Translations under genes and position numbers: made by a program | In this document: in pieces, positions 16,398-24,504 of the stretch | How the letters are laid out: each line of letters opens with the position of its first letter | Position numbering within the stretch: position 1 is the stretch's first letter | Notes under the pieces: model-generated | Told to the model about the DNA's origin: nothing | The model's input: only the letters and a program-made list of their open reading frames with translations | Databases searched by the model: none | Origin: Schleiferiaceae bacterium | Lineage (GTDB): Bacteria; Bacteroidota; Bacteroidia; Flavobacteriales; Schleiferiaceae | Reading direction: 5' to 3' | Assembly (NCBI GenBank): GCA_018401735.1 | Contig: JAGYKI010000006.1 | Span: 62,001-126,000 of the forward strand | DNA length: 64,000 nucleotides

Positions 16398-17621
16398 ATG
16401 AAAAAGTTTAAATTATTCGCTCTTTCGGCTTTAGCCGCTTTTACTATGTCTTCATGTGATGATGAGGATTCTGTTACTCCGCCGCCCCCAGTAAATACTG
16501 GAAATGTAATTGTTAGTGCTAATATCACTAGCGATGTTACTTGGACCGCCGATAAAGTTTACGAATTGGCTAGTCGCATCTCTGTAGAGGCTGGTGCCAC
16601 TTTGACCATTATGCCTGGTACCGTTATTAAAGGTCAAGCGGGTTCAGGCCCTAATGCTACTGCTTTAGTTATTGCTCGCGGTGCTAAGCTGATGGCTGAA
16701 GGTACTGCTGATCGTCCGATCATCTTTACTTCAGTAGCCGACGAAATTAAATCTGGCGAGATTGCCTCTCCCAACATGGACCCTACTTTACAAGGTCTTT
16801 GGGGTGGCGTTTTGGTTATGGGCAAAGCGCCTTGCTCCTTCCCTGGCGACGTTACCGAACTAGCCATCGAAGGTATTCCTCCTTCTGACCCTAACGGTCT
16901 TTACGGTGGTAATGATCCTAACGACAACTCTGGTGTAATTAAGTATATCTCTATCCGTCACGGTGGTTCTAACATTGGTGAAGGTAACGAGATCAATGGT
17001 CTTACCCTCGGTGGTGTAGGTGCTGGTACTGTTATCGAAAATGTAGAGATTGTAGCCAACTCCGATGATGGTATTGAGTGGTTTGGCGGCACTGTTAGTG
17101 TAACTAACGCCCTTGTTTGGAACTCAGGTGATGATGCCTTAGATACCGATCAAGCTTGGTCTGGTACTATGGATAACTTTGTTTTGGTTTGTGGAAGCAA
17201 TACTGACCACGCTCTTGAAATTGACGGTCCTGAAGGTTCTTTCCGCGATGGTCACACCATTAAGAATGGTACTGTAGTTGGTGCTAGTGGTTCTGAATTA
17301 GCCGACTTCCGCGACGGTGCACAAGGTGACTTCGAGAACATTTACTTCTTCAACTTCCCCGCTCCTAGCGAAAGTGACGGTCGTGGTGACTTCTCAATCA
17401 GCGGAACCGCTAGCAATGACAACTTTGCTAATGGCATATTAAACTTCTCTAACTTGGAAACTAAACTACCAGCTAACACGAGCTTAAGTGATGTTTTCAA
17501 GGGTGGTTCTGACGTACACGCCACTAATGTTACTACTCCTACTGTAGGAGCTGACATGAGCCGCTTCACTAGCTGGACTTGGGCTAGTGCTTCAGGTGCT
17601 TTAAGTAGCTTAGGACTTTAA
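16398..17621 (+). CDS. Surface lipoprotein with right-handed beta-helix-like repeats
   Basis: 407 residues. A lipoprotein signal peptide ends at MSSC (residue 19), followed by DDEDS, which fits the acidic export signal for surface lipoproteins of Bacteroidota, then a proline linker. The body contains repeated short strand-turn units (VEAGATLTIMPGTVIKG, IENVEIVANSDDGIEWFGG, LVWNSGDDALDTDQAWSG, LEIDGPEG) typical of a right-handed parallel beta helix. Proteins of this type are often encoded beside a TonB-dependent receptor, as here. The ligand is unknown. Upstream phased repeats suggest control by the adjacent PhoB-like regulator. A terminator separates it from the receptor gene. Confidence 0.75.
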   Translation: MKKFKLFALSALAAFTMSSCDDEDSVTPPPPVNTGNVIVSANITSDVTWTADKVYELASRISVEAGATLTIMPGTVIKGQAGSGPNATALVIARGAKLMAEGTADRPIIFTSVADEIKSGEIASPNMDPTLQGLWGGVLVMGKAPCSFPGDVTELAIEGIPPSDPNGLYGGNDPNDNSGVIKYISIRHGGSNIGEGNEINGLTLGGVGAGTVIENVEIVANSDDGIEWFGGTVSVTNALVWNSGDDALDTDQAWSGTMDNFVLVCGSNTDHALEIDGPEGSFRDGHTIKNGTVVGASGSELADFRDGAQGDFENIYFFNFPAPSESDGRGDFSISGTASNDNFANGILNFSNLETKLPANTSLSDVFKGGSDVHATNVTTPTVGADMSRFTSWTWASASGALSSLGL

Positions 17622-17650
17622 TTTAGTTTTTAGAGTAATTGGAAAAGATT

Positions 17651-17682
17651 AAGCTTGCCCCAAGAGGGCAAGCTTTTTTATA
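17651..17682 (+). terminator. Terminator between the lipoprotein and receptor genes
   Basis: AAGCTTGCC and GGCAAGCTT form a perfect 9-bp stem with a six-base loop, followed by TTTTTATATTTT. It sits 30 bp before the receptor start with no obvious new promoter in between, so it probably gives partial read-through and more lipoprotein than receptor. Confidence 0.75.
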
Positions 17683-17711
17683 TTTTACATCTCAACATTT
17701 TTTTTAAGATT

Positions 17712-20582
17712 ATGAAATTCCTAAAACTAGCGGTCAGTTTTATTATTTTTTGCATCCCCTTATTTTTATCGGCTCAAAAAGGCGTTATAAGAGGCCAAGT
17801 AATTGACGACGAAAATGGCGAGCCTCTTTTTAGTGCCAATGCGGTAATAAAGGGGACAAGCAATGGTTCTACCACCGACTTTGATGGAAACTTTGAGTTA
17901 AAAGCCGAAGAAGGAGTGTATACCATTGAGTTTAGCTTCATTGGAATGTCTAGTCTGTTAGTAACTGACATTAAGGTCATGGCTGGGGAATCCAAGTTTT
18001 TAGGGGTTATTCGCTTGAAGGAAAACAGCGCCAATCTCGATGAGGTTGTGGTAACCGCTTCTGCAGTGCGCGAAACAGAAGCAGCAATACTCACTGTGAA
18101 GCGCAAGTCCGCCAAAATGCTAGACGGAGTTTCGGCTGCTAACTTTAAAAAAATGGGCGATTCTGACGCCGGATCTGCCCTGAAGAGGGTTACTGGTGTT
18201 TCAGTAGAAGGGGGTAAATACGTTTATGTACGCGGTTTGGGCGATCGCTACACCAAAACGACCCTCAATAATATGGACGTTCCCGGTCTGGATCCCGACC
18301 GCAACTCGGTGCAGATGGATATTTTCCCCACTAACCTGATTTCTAATATTATGGTCTCTAAGACCTCTACCGCCGAGCAGCCCGCAGATTTCACCGGCGG
18401 GGTAGTTAACATAGAGCTTCACGATTTCCCCGACGAAAGAGCGGTTTCCTTTGGCTTAAGCCTGGGCTACAACCCCAGCATGCATTTCAATTCGAATTAC
18501 CTCAACTATCAAGGCAGCAACACCGATTTTCTCGGTTTCGACAACGGAACTCGGGCCATCCCCACCGATCGTCGTGATGATATTCCTCAGTTTGCCAGTG
18601 TTATTGGCAATCCCAATGGTCCCCAAGGTCAAGATTATCAAAATATTTTAGCTGGTTTCAATCCCACGATGGCTGGCGATCGGAATATGAGCTTAATGGA
18701 TTTTGGGGGTAATTTTTCTGTCGCTAACGTGAAGTCACTCAAAAAATATAAACTAGGCTACAGCTTTGCGCTCACTTACAAAAACGAGCGCGAATTTTAT
18801 GAAGACGCGGAATTTAACCTCTTTGCCAAAGCCAGCAGCCCCGATCAGTTTGAACTGATTCCTCTCGAAAAACAAAGGGGTGATTTTGGGGTTAACAACG
18901 TGCTTTTAGGGGCTATGGGTGGACTGGCATTGAAATCGAATTTATCTAAAATCGGTCTCAAAATTTTGCATCTGCAAAACGGGGAGTCCAAAGCGGGTAA
19001 TTTTAATTTTGTCAATACCAACTTGGGAGCCAATTTCGAAGCCACACAGTACAATCTCGAATACAGCCAGCGCTCTTTGTCCAATGTCTTGCTTAGCGGA
19101 CGTCACTTTTTGAAATCGGAGTGGAACCTTAACTGGAAAATATCACCCACCCGTTCGGCTATCATAGACCCGGATATTCGCTTTTTGCGCTTCCGCGAGC
19201 CCAATCAAACCGTGGGAACGGAAGTTGGGCTGCCCGAACGTATCTGGCGATATCTGGAAGAGTACAACTTTGCGGGACGCTTCGATCTCGATAAGGAGTA
19301 CCGCCTCTTTGGCCGTGAAGCCAAAGTGCGCACTGGATCCAACTACGTTTATAAGGTGAGGGATTTTGATATTCAAAACTTTCAGTTTGTAACGGGTAAC
19401 ACGGTCTTTACTGGTGACCCCAGCGAACTTTTCCGTGAAGAAAATCTCTTTAGCGCAGACAACATTAACGGAGTGCGTTACGAGCCCTTATTTATCCCCA
19501 CCAACCCCAATACTTTTACATCTAGTGTAAGCCATCTCGGACTCTATGCTTCTAATGAATTCTTCTTTTCAGAGGCGCTTAAAGCGATAGTTGGCCTGCG
19601 GTTAGAGAGCTATATTCAGTACTACACTGGTACAAACCAAACCGGCAGCATCTCGCTAGACAACGAGCAGGTGATAAATGACTTTGACTTTTTCCCTAGT
19701 CTCAATATGATATACGCCCTGAGCGAGATGCAAAACTTACGTTTCTCGGCTTCGCAAACTATCGCTCGCCCTACCTTTAAAGAAATGTCTTTTGCGGAAA
19801 TCTTAGACCCAATTACTGGACGTACCTTTATTGGTAGTATGCTTACCGAAACTACCAATGGTGGTCAAGAACTGCTTTGGGATGGTAATCTCGAGTCGAC
19901 GCGCATCATCAACCTCGACCTGCGCTGGGAACTCTTCCAAGAATTGGGGCAAATGTTTTCTATTAGTGCCTTCTTCAAGCGCTTTGATAGGCCCATTGAG
20001 ATGGTACAGTACCTTGCTGATCCGGGTTCATTTCAAGCTCGCAACGTAGGAGATGCCACTATGATCGGTTTGGAGTTTGAAGTGCGCAAATCACTTGCCT
20101 TTGTTAGCTCTAGCCTAGAGCGCTATAGCTTTAACACCAATGTCACCGTTAACCGCTCCGAAATTAGTCTTTCGGAGTCCGAGTTTCGCTCACGGGACTT
20201 CAGCGCCCGCAGCGGCGAAGAAGTACAAAACAGCCGGGTGATGGCTGGCCAAGCCCCATATGTAGTTAACGCGGGCTTCTCTTATCTCAATCCCGAAAAT
20301 AAGTTTGAATACGGGGTGTACTACAATGTGCAAGGACCAACCCTGCTCTTTGTTGGCTTTGGCAACCGGGCCGATGTTTTTTCGGTGCCCTTCCACAGTC
20401 TCAATTTATCGTTGGGTAAATCTTTTGGTAAGGAAGACCGTATGCGCTTGTCGCTTAAGGCCTCCAACTTATTAAATGACGAAAGGGAGCAAGTTTTTAG
20501 AGGCTTTAAGGCCGAAGACCAGATTTTCACTCGCTTGCGTCCTCAGCGTGTGATCTCGCTCGGCTTTTCTATGAAGCTCTAA
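17712..20582 (+). CDS. TonB-dependent outer membrane receptor with carboxypeptidase-regulatory-like N-domain
   Basis: 956 residues from the ATG at 17712, which gives a clean signal peptide ending FLSAQ. An N-terminal carboxypeptidase-D-regulatory-like domain (GVIRGQVIDDENGEPLFSAN) precedes the plug domain, with LDEVVVTASAVRE, GSALKRVTGVSVEGG and YVRGLGDRYTKTTLNN. The remaining 700 residues alternate strands of a 22-stranded barrel with the terminal LRPQRVISLGFSMKL. It imports a substrate across the outer membrane using TonB energy. The substrate is unknown; the PhoB-like system and lipoprotein partner hint at a phosphorus compound. Later parts of the gene look richer in C-ending codons than neighbouring genes. 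Confidence 0.9.
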   Translation: MKFLKLAVSFIIFCIPLFLSAQKGVIRGQVIDDENGEPLFSANAVIKGTSNGSTTDFDGNFELKAEEGVYTIEFSFIGMSSLLVTDIKVMAGESKFLGVIRLKENSANLDEVVVTASAVRETEAAILTVKRKSAKMLDGVSAANFKKMGDSDAGSALKRVTGVSVEGGKYVYVRGLGDRYTKTTLNNMDVPGLDPDRNSVQMDIFPTNLISNIMVSKTSTAEQPADFTGGVVNIELHDFPDERAVSFGLSLGYNPSMHFNSNYLNYQGSNTDFLGFDNGTRAIPTDRRDDIPQFASVIGNPNGPQGQDYQNILAGFNPTMAGDRNMSLMDFGGNFSVANVKSLKKYKLGYSFALTYKNEREFYEDAEFNLFAKASSPDQFELIPLEKQRGDFGVNNVLLGAMGGLALKSNLSKIGLKILHLQNGESKAGNFNFVNTNLGANFEATQYNLEYSQRSLSNVLLSGRHFLKSEWNLNWKISPTRSAIIDPDIRFLRFREPNQTVGTEVGLPERIWRYLEEYNFAGRFDLDKEYRLFGREAKVRTGSNYVYKVRDFDIQNFQFVTGNTVFTGDPSELFREENLFSADNINGVRYEPLFIPTNPNTFTSSVSHLGLYASNEFFFSEALKAIVGLRLESYIQYYTGTNQTGSISLDNEQVINDFDFFPSLNMIYALSEMQNLRFSASQTIARPTFKEMSFAEILDPITGRTFIGSMLTETTNGGQELLWDGNLESTRIINLDLRWELFQELGQMFSISAFFKRFDRPIEMVQYLADPGSFQARNVGDATMIGLEFEVRKSLAFVSSSLERYSFNTNVTVNRSEISLSESEFRSRDFSARSGEEVQNSRVMAGQAPYVVNAGFSYLNPENKFEYGVYYNVQGPTLLFVGFGNRADVFSVPFHSLNLSLGKSFGKEDRMRLSLKASNLLNDEREQVFRGFKAEDQIFTRLRPQRVISLGFSMKL

Positions 20583-20650
20583 ATTTTTGCGGTATTCCCG
20601 CAATCTCGCTGCACCGCGCTCGCGTAGCGCCCCGCAGCTGCCGGCTAGCT

Positions 20651-20977
20651 TTTATTTTTACTGCCAGCTTTAGTGATTATAAAGTGGAAAGTGGTTTAAG
20701 TGCAGGATTCTTCAATAATGTTAAAGTCCCACTATAGAAATTGTAGGGGGGTAACCTTGCTCCAGTTATTTACAACCAACCTTTCCAAAGCTTAAACCTA
20801 ACTGTAAACAATCGATTTTTAAAAGATGGTAAGTCTGCCCTAAATATAAAAGTCACCAATTTATTAAACGATCGTCGCGAAAATTTTTTTCAAGCTTTCG
20901 AGGCTGATCAATGGAAATTCACTGGCTTAGCTCCTGGGGTAGCGGTATCTTACGGTTACACCTATGGTTTCTATTAG
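20651..20977 (+). pseudogene. C-terminal remnant of a second TonB-dependent receptor
   Basis: Reading frame 20975 (mod 3) gives a receptor-like tail. Upstream of two in-frame TAG codons (20735-20737 and 20744-20746) it reads SDYKVESGLSAGFFNNV. After them come NLAPVIYNQPFQSLNLTV and VTNLLNDRRENFFQAFEAD, ending SYGYTYGFY and TAG. This parallels the end of the intact receptor just upstream (FHSLNLSLGKSF, ASNLLNDEREQVF). No start or other receptor domains are present. It is best read as the decayed end of a duplicated or exchanged receptor gene. The remaining sequence from 20583 to 20650 is GC-rich with no gene. Confidence 0.7.
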
Positions 20978-21047
20978 TCTAATTAAGAGAGGAAGTTTAT
21001 TTAATGATACCTTAATCTTCCTGACTATTTAACTCTTTGCAAAATCT

Positions 21048-21055
21048 TACATTTG
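21048..21055 (+). promoter_or_regulatory. -7 promoter element for the large T9SS protein gene
   Basis: TACATTTG matches TAnnTTTG exactly, 17 bp before the ATG at 21073. A TTAATG/TTAATC pair with an 11-bp step lies at 21001-21017, but the region is AT-rich. Confidence 0.55.
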
Positions 21056-21072
21056 CATCTTAAATTCCAACA

Positions 21073-24000
21073 ATGAAAATTAAAAAGTTATCCGTTTTAT
21101 TTGCTACGATTGGGGCAAGCTTAATTAGTTATCAGGGCTTTACCAATTCTGGCGGCGCTCCGGTTGGCAGAAATGGCTCTCCGCAAAGTTCTTCAACTTG
21201 TGCAAGTTGTCATTCTTCTGGCTCAATAACCAATCAAACTGTAAGTATAACTACTAATATCCCCGCGAGCGGATATCAGGCTAATACTACTTACACGGTA
21301 ACGATAACCGCTAATGACGGGTCTACCAGTTCTGGTACCATTGGCTTTCAGGCCTCTGTTGAAGATGCTGCTGGACACGTGGGTTCATTAAGTTCAGCTG
21401 GTTCAGGTGCACAGATTAATGGTAGTTATGCTACACATACTTTTTCTGGAACTTCATCAAGCATGGGTATGAGGACCTGGACCTTCGACTGGAATCCTGG
21501 TGCAAACCCTCCTGCTAATGCTACCGTTTATGCGGCTATTAATTTTGCCAATGGCAATGGTGGTACTTCTGGCGATAACATCGCAACTCAAACTTTAGCT
21601 TTAAGTCAGTTTACTGCAGTAGCAGTAACTCCATGTTCTAAACCTTTCTTCTCTGAGTATATCGAAGGAAGCAGCAACAACAAAGGCTTTGAAATTTATA
21701 ACCCTACCGGCGCTCCTTTAGACTTAGGTCCCTATAAAGTTTTCTTATCCGGTAACGGGGGTGTCTTCACCAATGAATTTAACTTAAGTGGTACTCTTGC
21801 ATCAGGTGATGTTTATACTATAGTTACTACTCAAGCTGACCCGATAATGTTGGGTCTTGCAGACACGGCTCTTGCATTCCCATCGGTTGCCCATTTTAAT
21901 GGTGACGATGCTTTATTTTTAGTAGATACCACCATAAATGATACTCTTGATATTATTGGCGTTATTGGTATTGATCCTGGTTCTAGTTGGATAGTGGGTT
22001 CGGGTTCAACGGCTAACCACACTTTAGTAAGAGACACTTCAATTAATATGGGCCAAACTGATTGGACCATTGGTGCTACCGAGTGGTCAGTTCATCCTTC
22101 TAATACTTTTAGTTTCTTAGGCGCTCATGCTTCCATGTGTGTTGCTCTTCCTTGCACCAAACCTTTCTTTTCAGAATATATAGAGGGTAGCGGCAATAAC
22201 AAGGGTTTTGAGATTTACAATCCTACCAATGCTCCTTTAGACCTAGGTCCTTACCAAGTTTACTTATCGGGCAACGGTGGTAGTTTTACCAATAGCTTTA
22301 ACCTAAGCGGTACCATTGCGTCGGGTGATGTTTATACCATAGCAACTACCCAAGCAGACCCCATAATGTTAGCTGTTGCTGACACGGCCCTTGCTTTCCC
22401 ATCGGTAGCGCACTATAATGGTGATGATGCCCTTTTCTTAGTAGATACCACCTTGAATGATACGCTCGATATTATTGGCGTTATTGGTATTGATCCAGGT
22501 TCAAGCTGGCCTGTCGGTTCAGGTTCTACGGCGAATCATACTTTGGTTAGAAATATGAATATTTCTGCTGGACAAACCGATTGGGCAATTGGTGCCACCG
22601 AATGGATCGTGAATCCCAGTAACACTTTTACTTTCTTTGGTGCGCACAGTTCTACTTGTGTTAACACTACTCCAATGGTTGCGACGGCAAACTTTGTTAC
22701 CGCTCCGAGTACTTTGGTTTCGGAAGCGGCAGGCACTTTTACAGTAGAAGTAAATATAAACCCCGTATCTTCTACCACCGATACTTTGAGCATTATGCTT
22801 ACACCAGGGCTAGGTTTAACTGCCGCTGATGGTACTGTGACGCCGATGCCAAATGCCATGGGTATATTAGATCTTGTTATCCCTGCGGGAGAAGATTCTA
22901 CTGGTTTTATTTTTACTATTATCGATGATGCTATTTTAGAGGGTAATGAAACTTTATACGTTCATATGGTTAGCGCTTCTGCCAACCTTGCCATCGGTAT
23001 GTTAGATTCTATTCACCTAATTATAGAGGATAATGATCAAATTATCCCTTTATATGATATTATCGATCTAAAATCAGTAGACGCGGATTTTATCGCGGAT
23101 TCTTTAGGAGTAGAGTGTAAAATTGTGGGAACTGTTTACACAGATGACTTTGATGGCAATGCGGGCTATAGCTTTTACATTTACGATAACACCGGGGGTA
23201 TGAATATTTTCAACTTTGTAGATGAGCCAGGTGGGTATCAGGTAAATCGCGGCGATTCGATTCGCGTTTCAGGTGTGGTTGATTTTTACAATGGTCTTAC
23301 CGAATTAAAAGTAGACTCCATCACCGTTTTAGCTACTAATAGAATCCTAAAGCAACCTACTCAAGTTTTCACCCTAGATGAAAGCACCGAAAGTGAGTAT
23401 ATCCGTTTAAATGGTTTTTACCTAGTAAATCCTGCTGGATGGCCTGCTTTCCCAGGTTCTAGTGTAAACCTAGATATTACCAATGGTGTAGATACACTAG
23501 TAATGCGTATCGATAGTGATACGGATATCGATGGTTCGACGGCTCCCACGGGTTACTTCGATGTTATAGGTGCTGGTGGACAGTTTGACTCTTCTGTTCC
23601 TCACGACGAAGGTTACCAAATCTTCCCACGTGATACCATGGATATTATTCCGGTTACCTTACCAAGCTTATACATTAGCGAAGTAATGCCCAGCGCAGGT
23701 TCTACCATACCAGCATCTATTGATGGTGACTGGTTTGAAGTTAGAAATAGCGGTAATAATGCCGTAGATTTCAACGGCTTTAGCTGGGATGATGAAAGCG
23801 CTACTGCTGGAACTCATACCATTGGGACTAGCGTTTCTTTACCTGCTGGTGAAGCTGCTATTTTCTTAGATGCCGCTAGCACTCTTGATGTTAGCGATTG
23901 GATTGCAGAATGGGGACAAACAGGAAATAACCTAATCGTTCTTAATACCGATAACCAGTTTAACGGTTTCAGCGGATTAAGTTCTAATGGTGATGCGGTA

Positions 24001-24441
24001 TTCTTATACGATGATGGTGGTCGCTTAATTTCTAGCGTTTCCTACGATGGCGCTGCAGTTAACGCAGGTGTATCACTTGAGTTTGATATGAGTGGGATGT
24101 ATTTAGGTAATTCCTCTGGCGGAAACAATGGTGCTTACTCAAGCATTAATGGCGATGTTGGAAGTCCTGGAGACGTGAATCCTAACTTTAGCTTAAATGA
24201 TTTAAGGAATGATATTTTAAGTATCTACCCTAACCCGGCTAGCACATACTTTACCATTAGCTCATCTAACAATGCCGAAAAAACAATTGAAGTACGCAAT
24301 GTTAATGGCCAGTTGGTTAAAACAGTAAGCAGCACTGATTTAGAACTTAGAGTAAATACTGAAGCTTTAGCAGCTGGTGTTTATATGCTAAATATTAAAA
24401 CTGCCGATTATAGCCTAACTCGTAAGTTGGTTATTCGTTAA
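21073..24441 (+). CDS. Large secreted T9SS protein with CxxCH motif, three lamin-tail domains, Calx-beta and OB-like domains
   Basis: 1122 residues. After a signal peptide comes a domain with STCASCHSSGS, a CxxCH heme-type motif typical of choice-of-anchor/reelin-like domains. Two near-identical lamin-tail domains of about 165 residues follow in tandem, each containing KPFFSEYIEGS and DTLDIIGVIGIDPGSSW. Then come a Calx-beta-like domain (ILEGNETLYVHM), an OB-like region as in extracellular nuclease-associated proteins (VECKIVGTVYTDDFDGNAG), and a third lamin-tail domain (LYISEVMPSAGS). The end, LSIYPNPASTYFTISS to LVIR, is a type A T9SS sorting domain. It is probably a surface adhesin or nuclease-associated scaffold; no nuclease catalytic domain is seen. 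Confidence 0.85.
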   Translation: MKIKKLSVLFATIGASLISYQGFTNSGGAPVGRNGSPQSSSTCASCHSSGSITNQTVSITTNIPASGYQANTTYTVTITANDGSTSSGTIGFQASVEDAAGHVGSLSSAGSGAQINGSYATHTFSGTSSSMGMRTWTFDWNPGANPPANATVYAAINFANGNGGTSGDNIATQTLALSQFTAVAVTPCSKPFFSEYIEGSSNNKGFEIYNPTGAPLDLGPYKVFLSGNGGVFTNEFNLSGTLASGDVYTIVTTQADPIMLGLADTALAFPSVAHFNGDDALFLVDTTINDTLDIIGVIGIDPGSSWIVGSGSTANHTLVRDTSINMGQTDWTIGATEWSVHPSNTFSFLGAHASMCVALPCTKPFFSEYIEGSGNNKGFEIYNPTNAPLDLGPYQVYLSGNGGSFTNSFNLSGTIASGDVYTIATTQADPIMLAVADTALAFPSVAHYNGDDALFLVDTTLNDTLDIIGVIGIDPGSSWPVGSGSTANHTLVRNMNISAGQTDWAIGATEWIVNPSNTFTFFGAHSSTCVNTTPMVATANFVTAPSTLVSEAAGTFTVEVNINPVSSTTDTLSIMLTPGLGLTAADGTVTPMPNAMGILDLVIPAGEDSTGFIFTIIDDAILEGNETLYVHMVSASANLAIGMLDSIHLIIEDNDQIIPLYDIIDLKSVDADFIADSLGVECKIVGTVYTDDFDGNAGYSFYIYDNTGGMNIFNFVDEPGGYQVNRGDSIRVSGVVDFYNGLTELKVDSITVLATNRILKQPTQVFTLDESTESEYIRLNGFYLVNPAGWPAFPGSSVNLDITNGVDTLVMRIDSDTDIDGSTAPTGYFDVIGAGGQFDSSVPHDEGYQIFPRDTMDIIPVTLPSLYISEVMPSAGSTIPASIDGDWFEVRNSGNNAVDFNGFSWDDESATAGTHTIGTSVSLPAGEAAIFLDAASTLDVSDWIAEWGQTGNNLIVLNTDNQFNGFSGLSSNGDAVFLYDDGGRLISSVSYDGAAVNAGVSLEFDMSGMYLGNSSGGNNGAYSSINGDVGSPGDVNPNFSLNDLRNDILSIYPNPASTYFTISSSNNAEKTIEVRNVNGQLVKTVSSTDLELRVNTEALAAGVYMLNIKTADYSLTRKLVIR

Positions 24442-24459
24442 TAATTTGAATATACAAAA

Positions 24460-24490
24460 GGAAAGGGGCTCTTTTGGGGCCCCTTTTTTT
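24460..24490 (+). terminator. Terminator after the large T9SS protein gene
   Basis: AAAGGGGC and GCCCCTTT form the stem around a short loop, followed by a run of T. It ends 15 bp before the TTG start of the next gene. Confidence 0.8.
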
Positions 24491-24504
24491 AATTACTGGA
24501 AAAC

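Noticed and set aside
16398..20582. Calling the lipoprotein-receptor pair a SusCD polysaccharide locus
   Set aside because: The lipoprotein shows a beta-helix-like pattern rather than the helical TPR-type SusD fold, and no glycoside hydrolase is nearby.
21001..21017. TTAATG/TTAATC pair with an 11-bp step upstream of the large T9SS protein gene, as a further Pho box
   Set aside because: Neither half is TTAACA, the region is very AT-rich and no third phased repeat is present.
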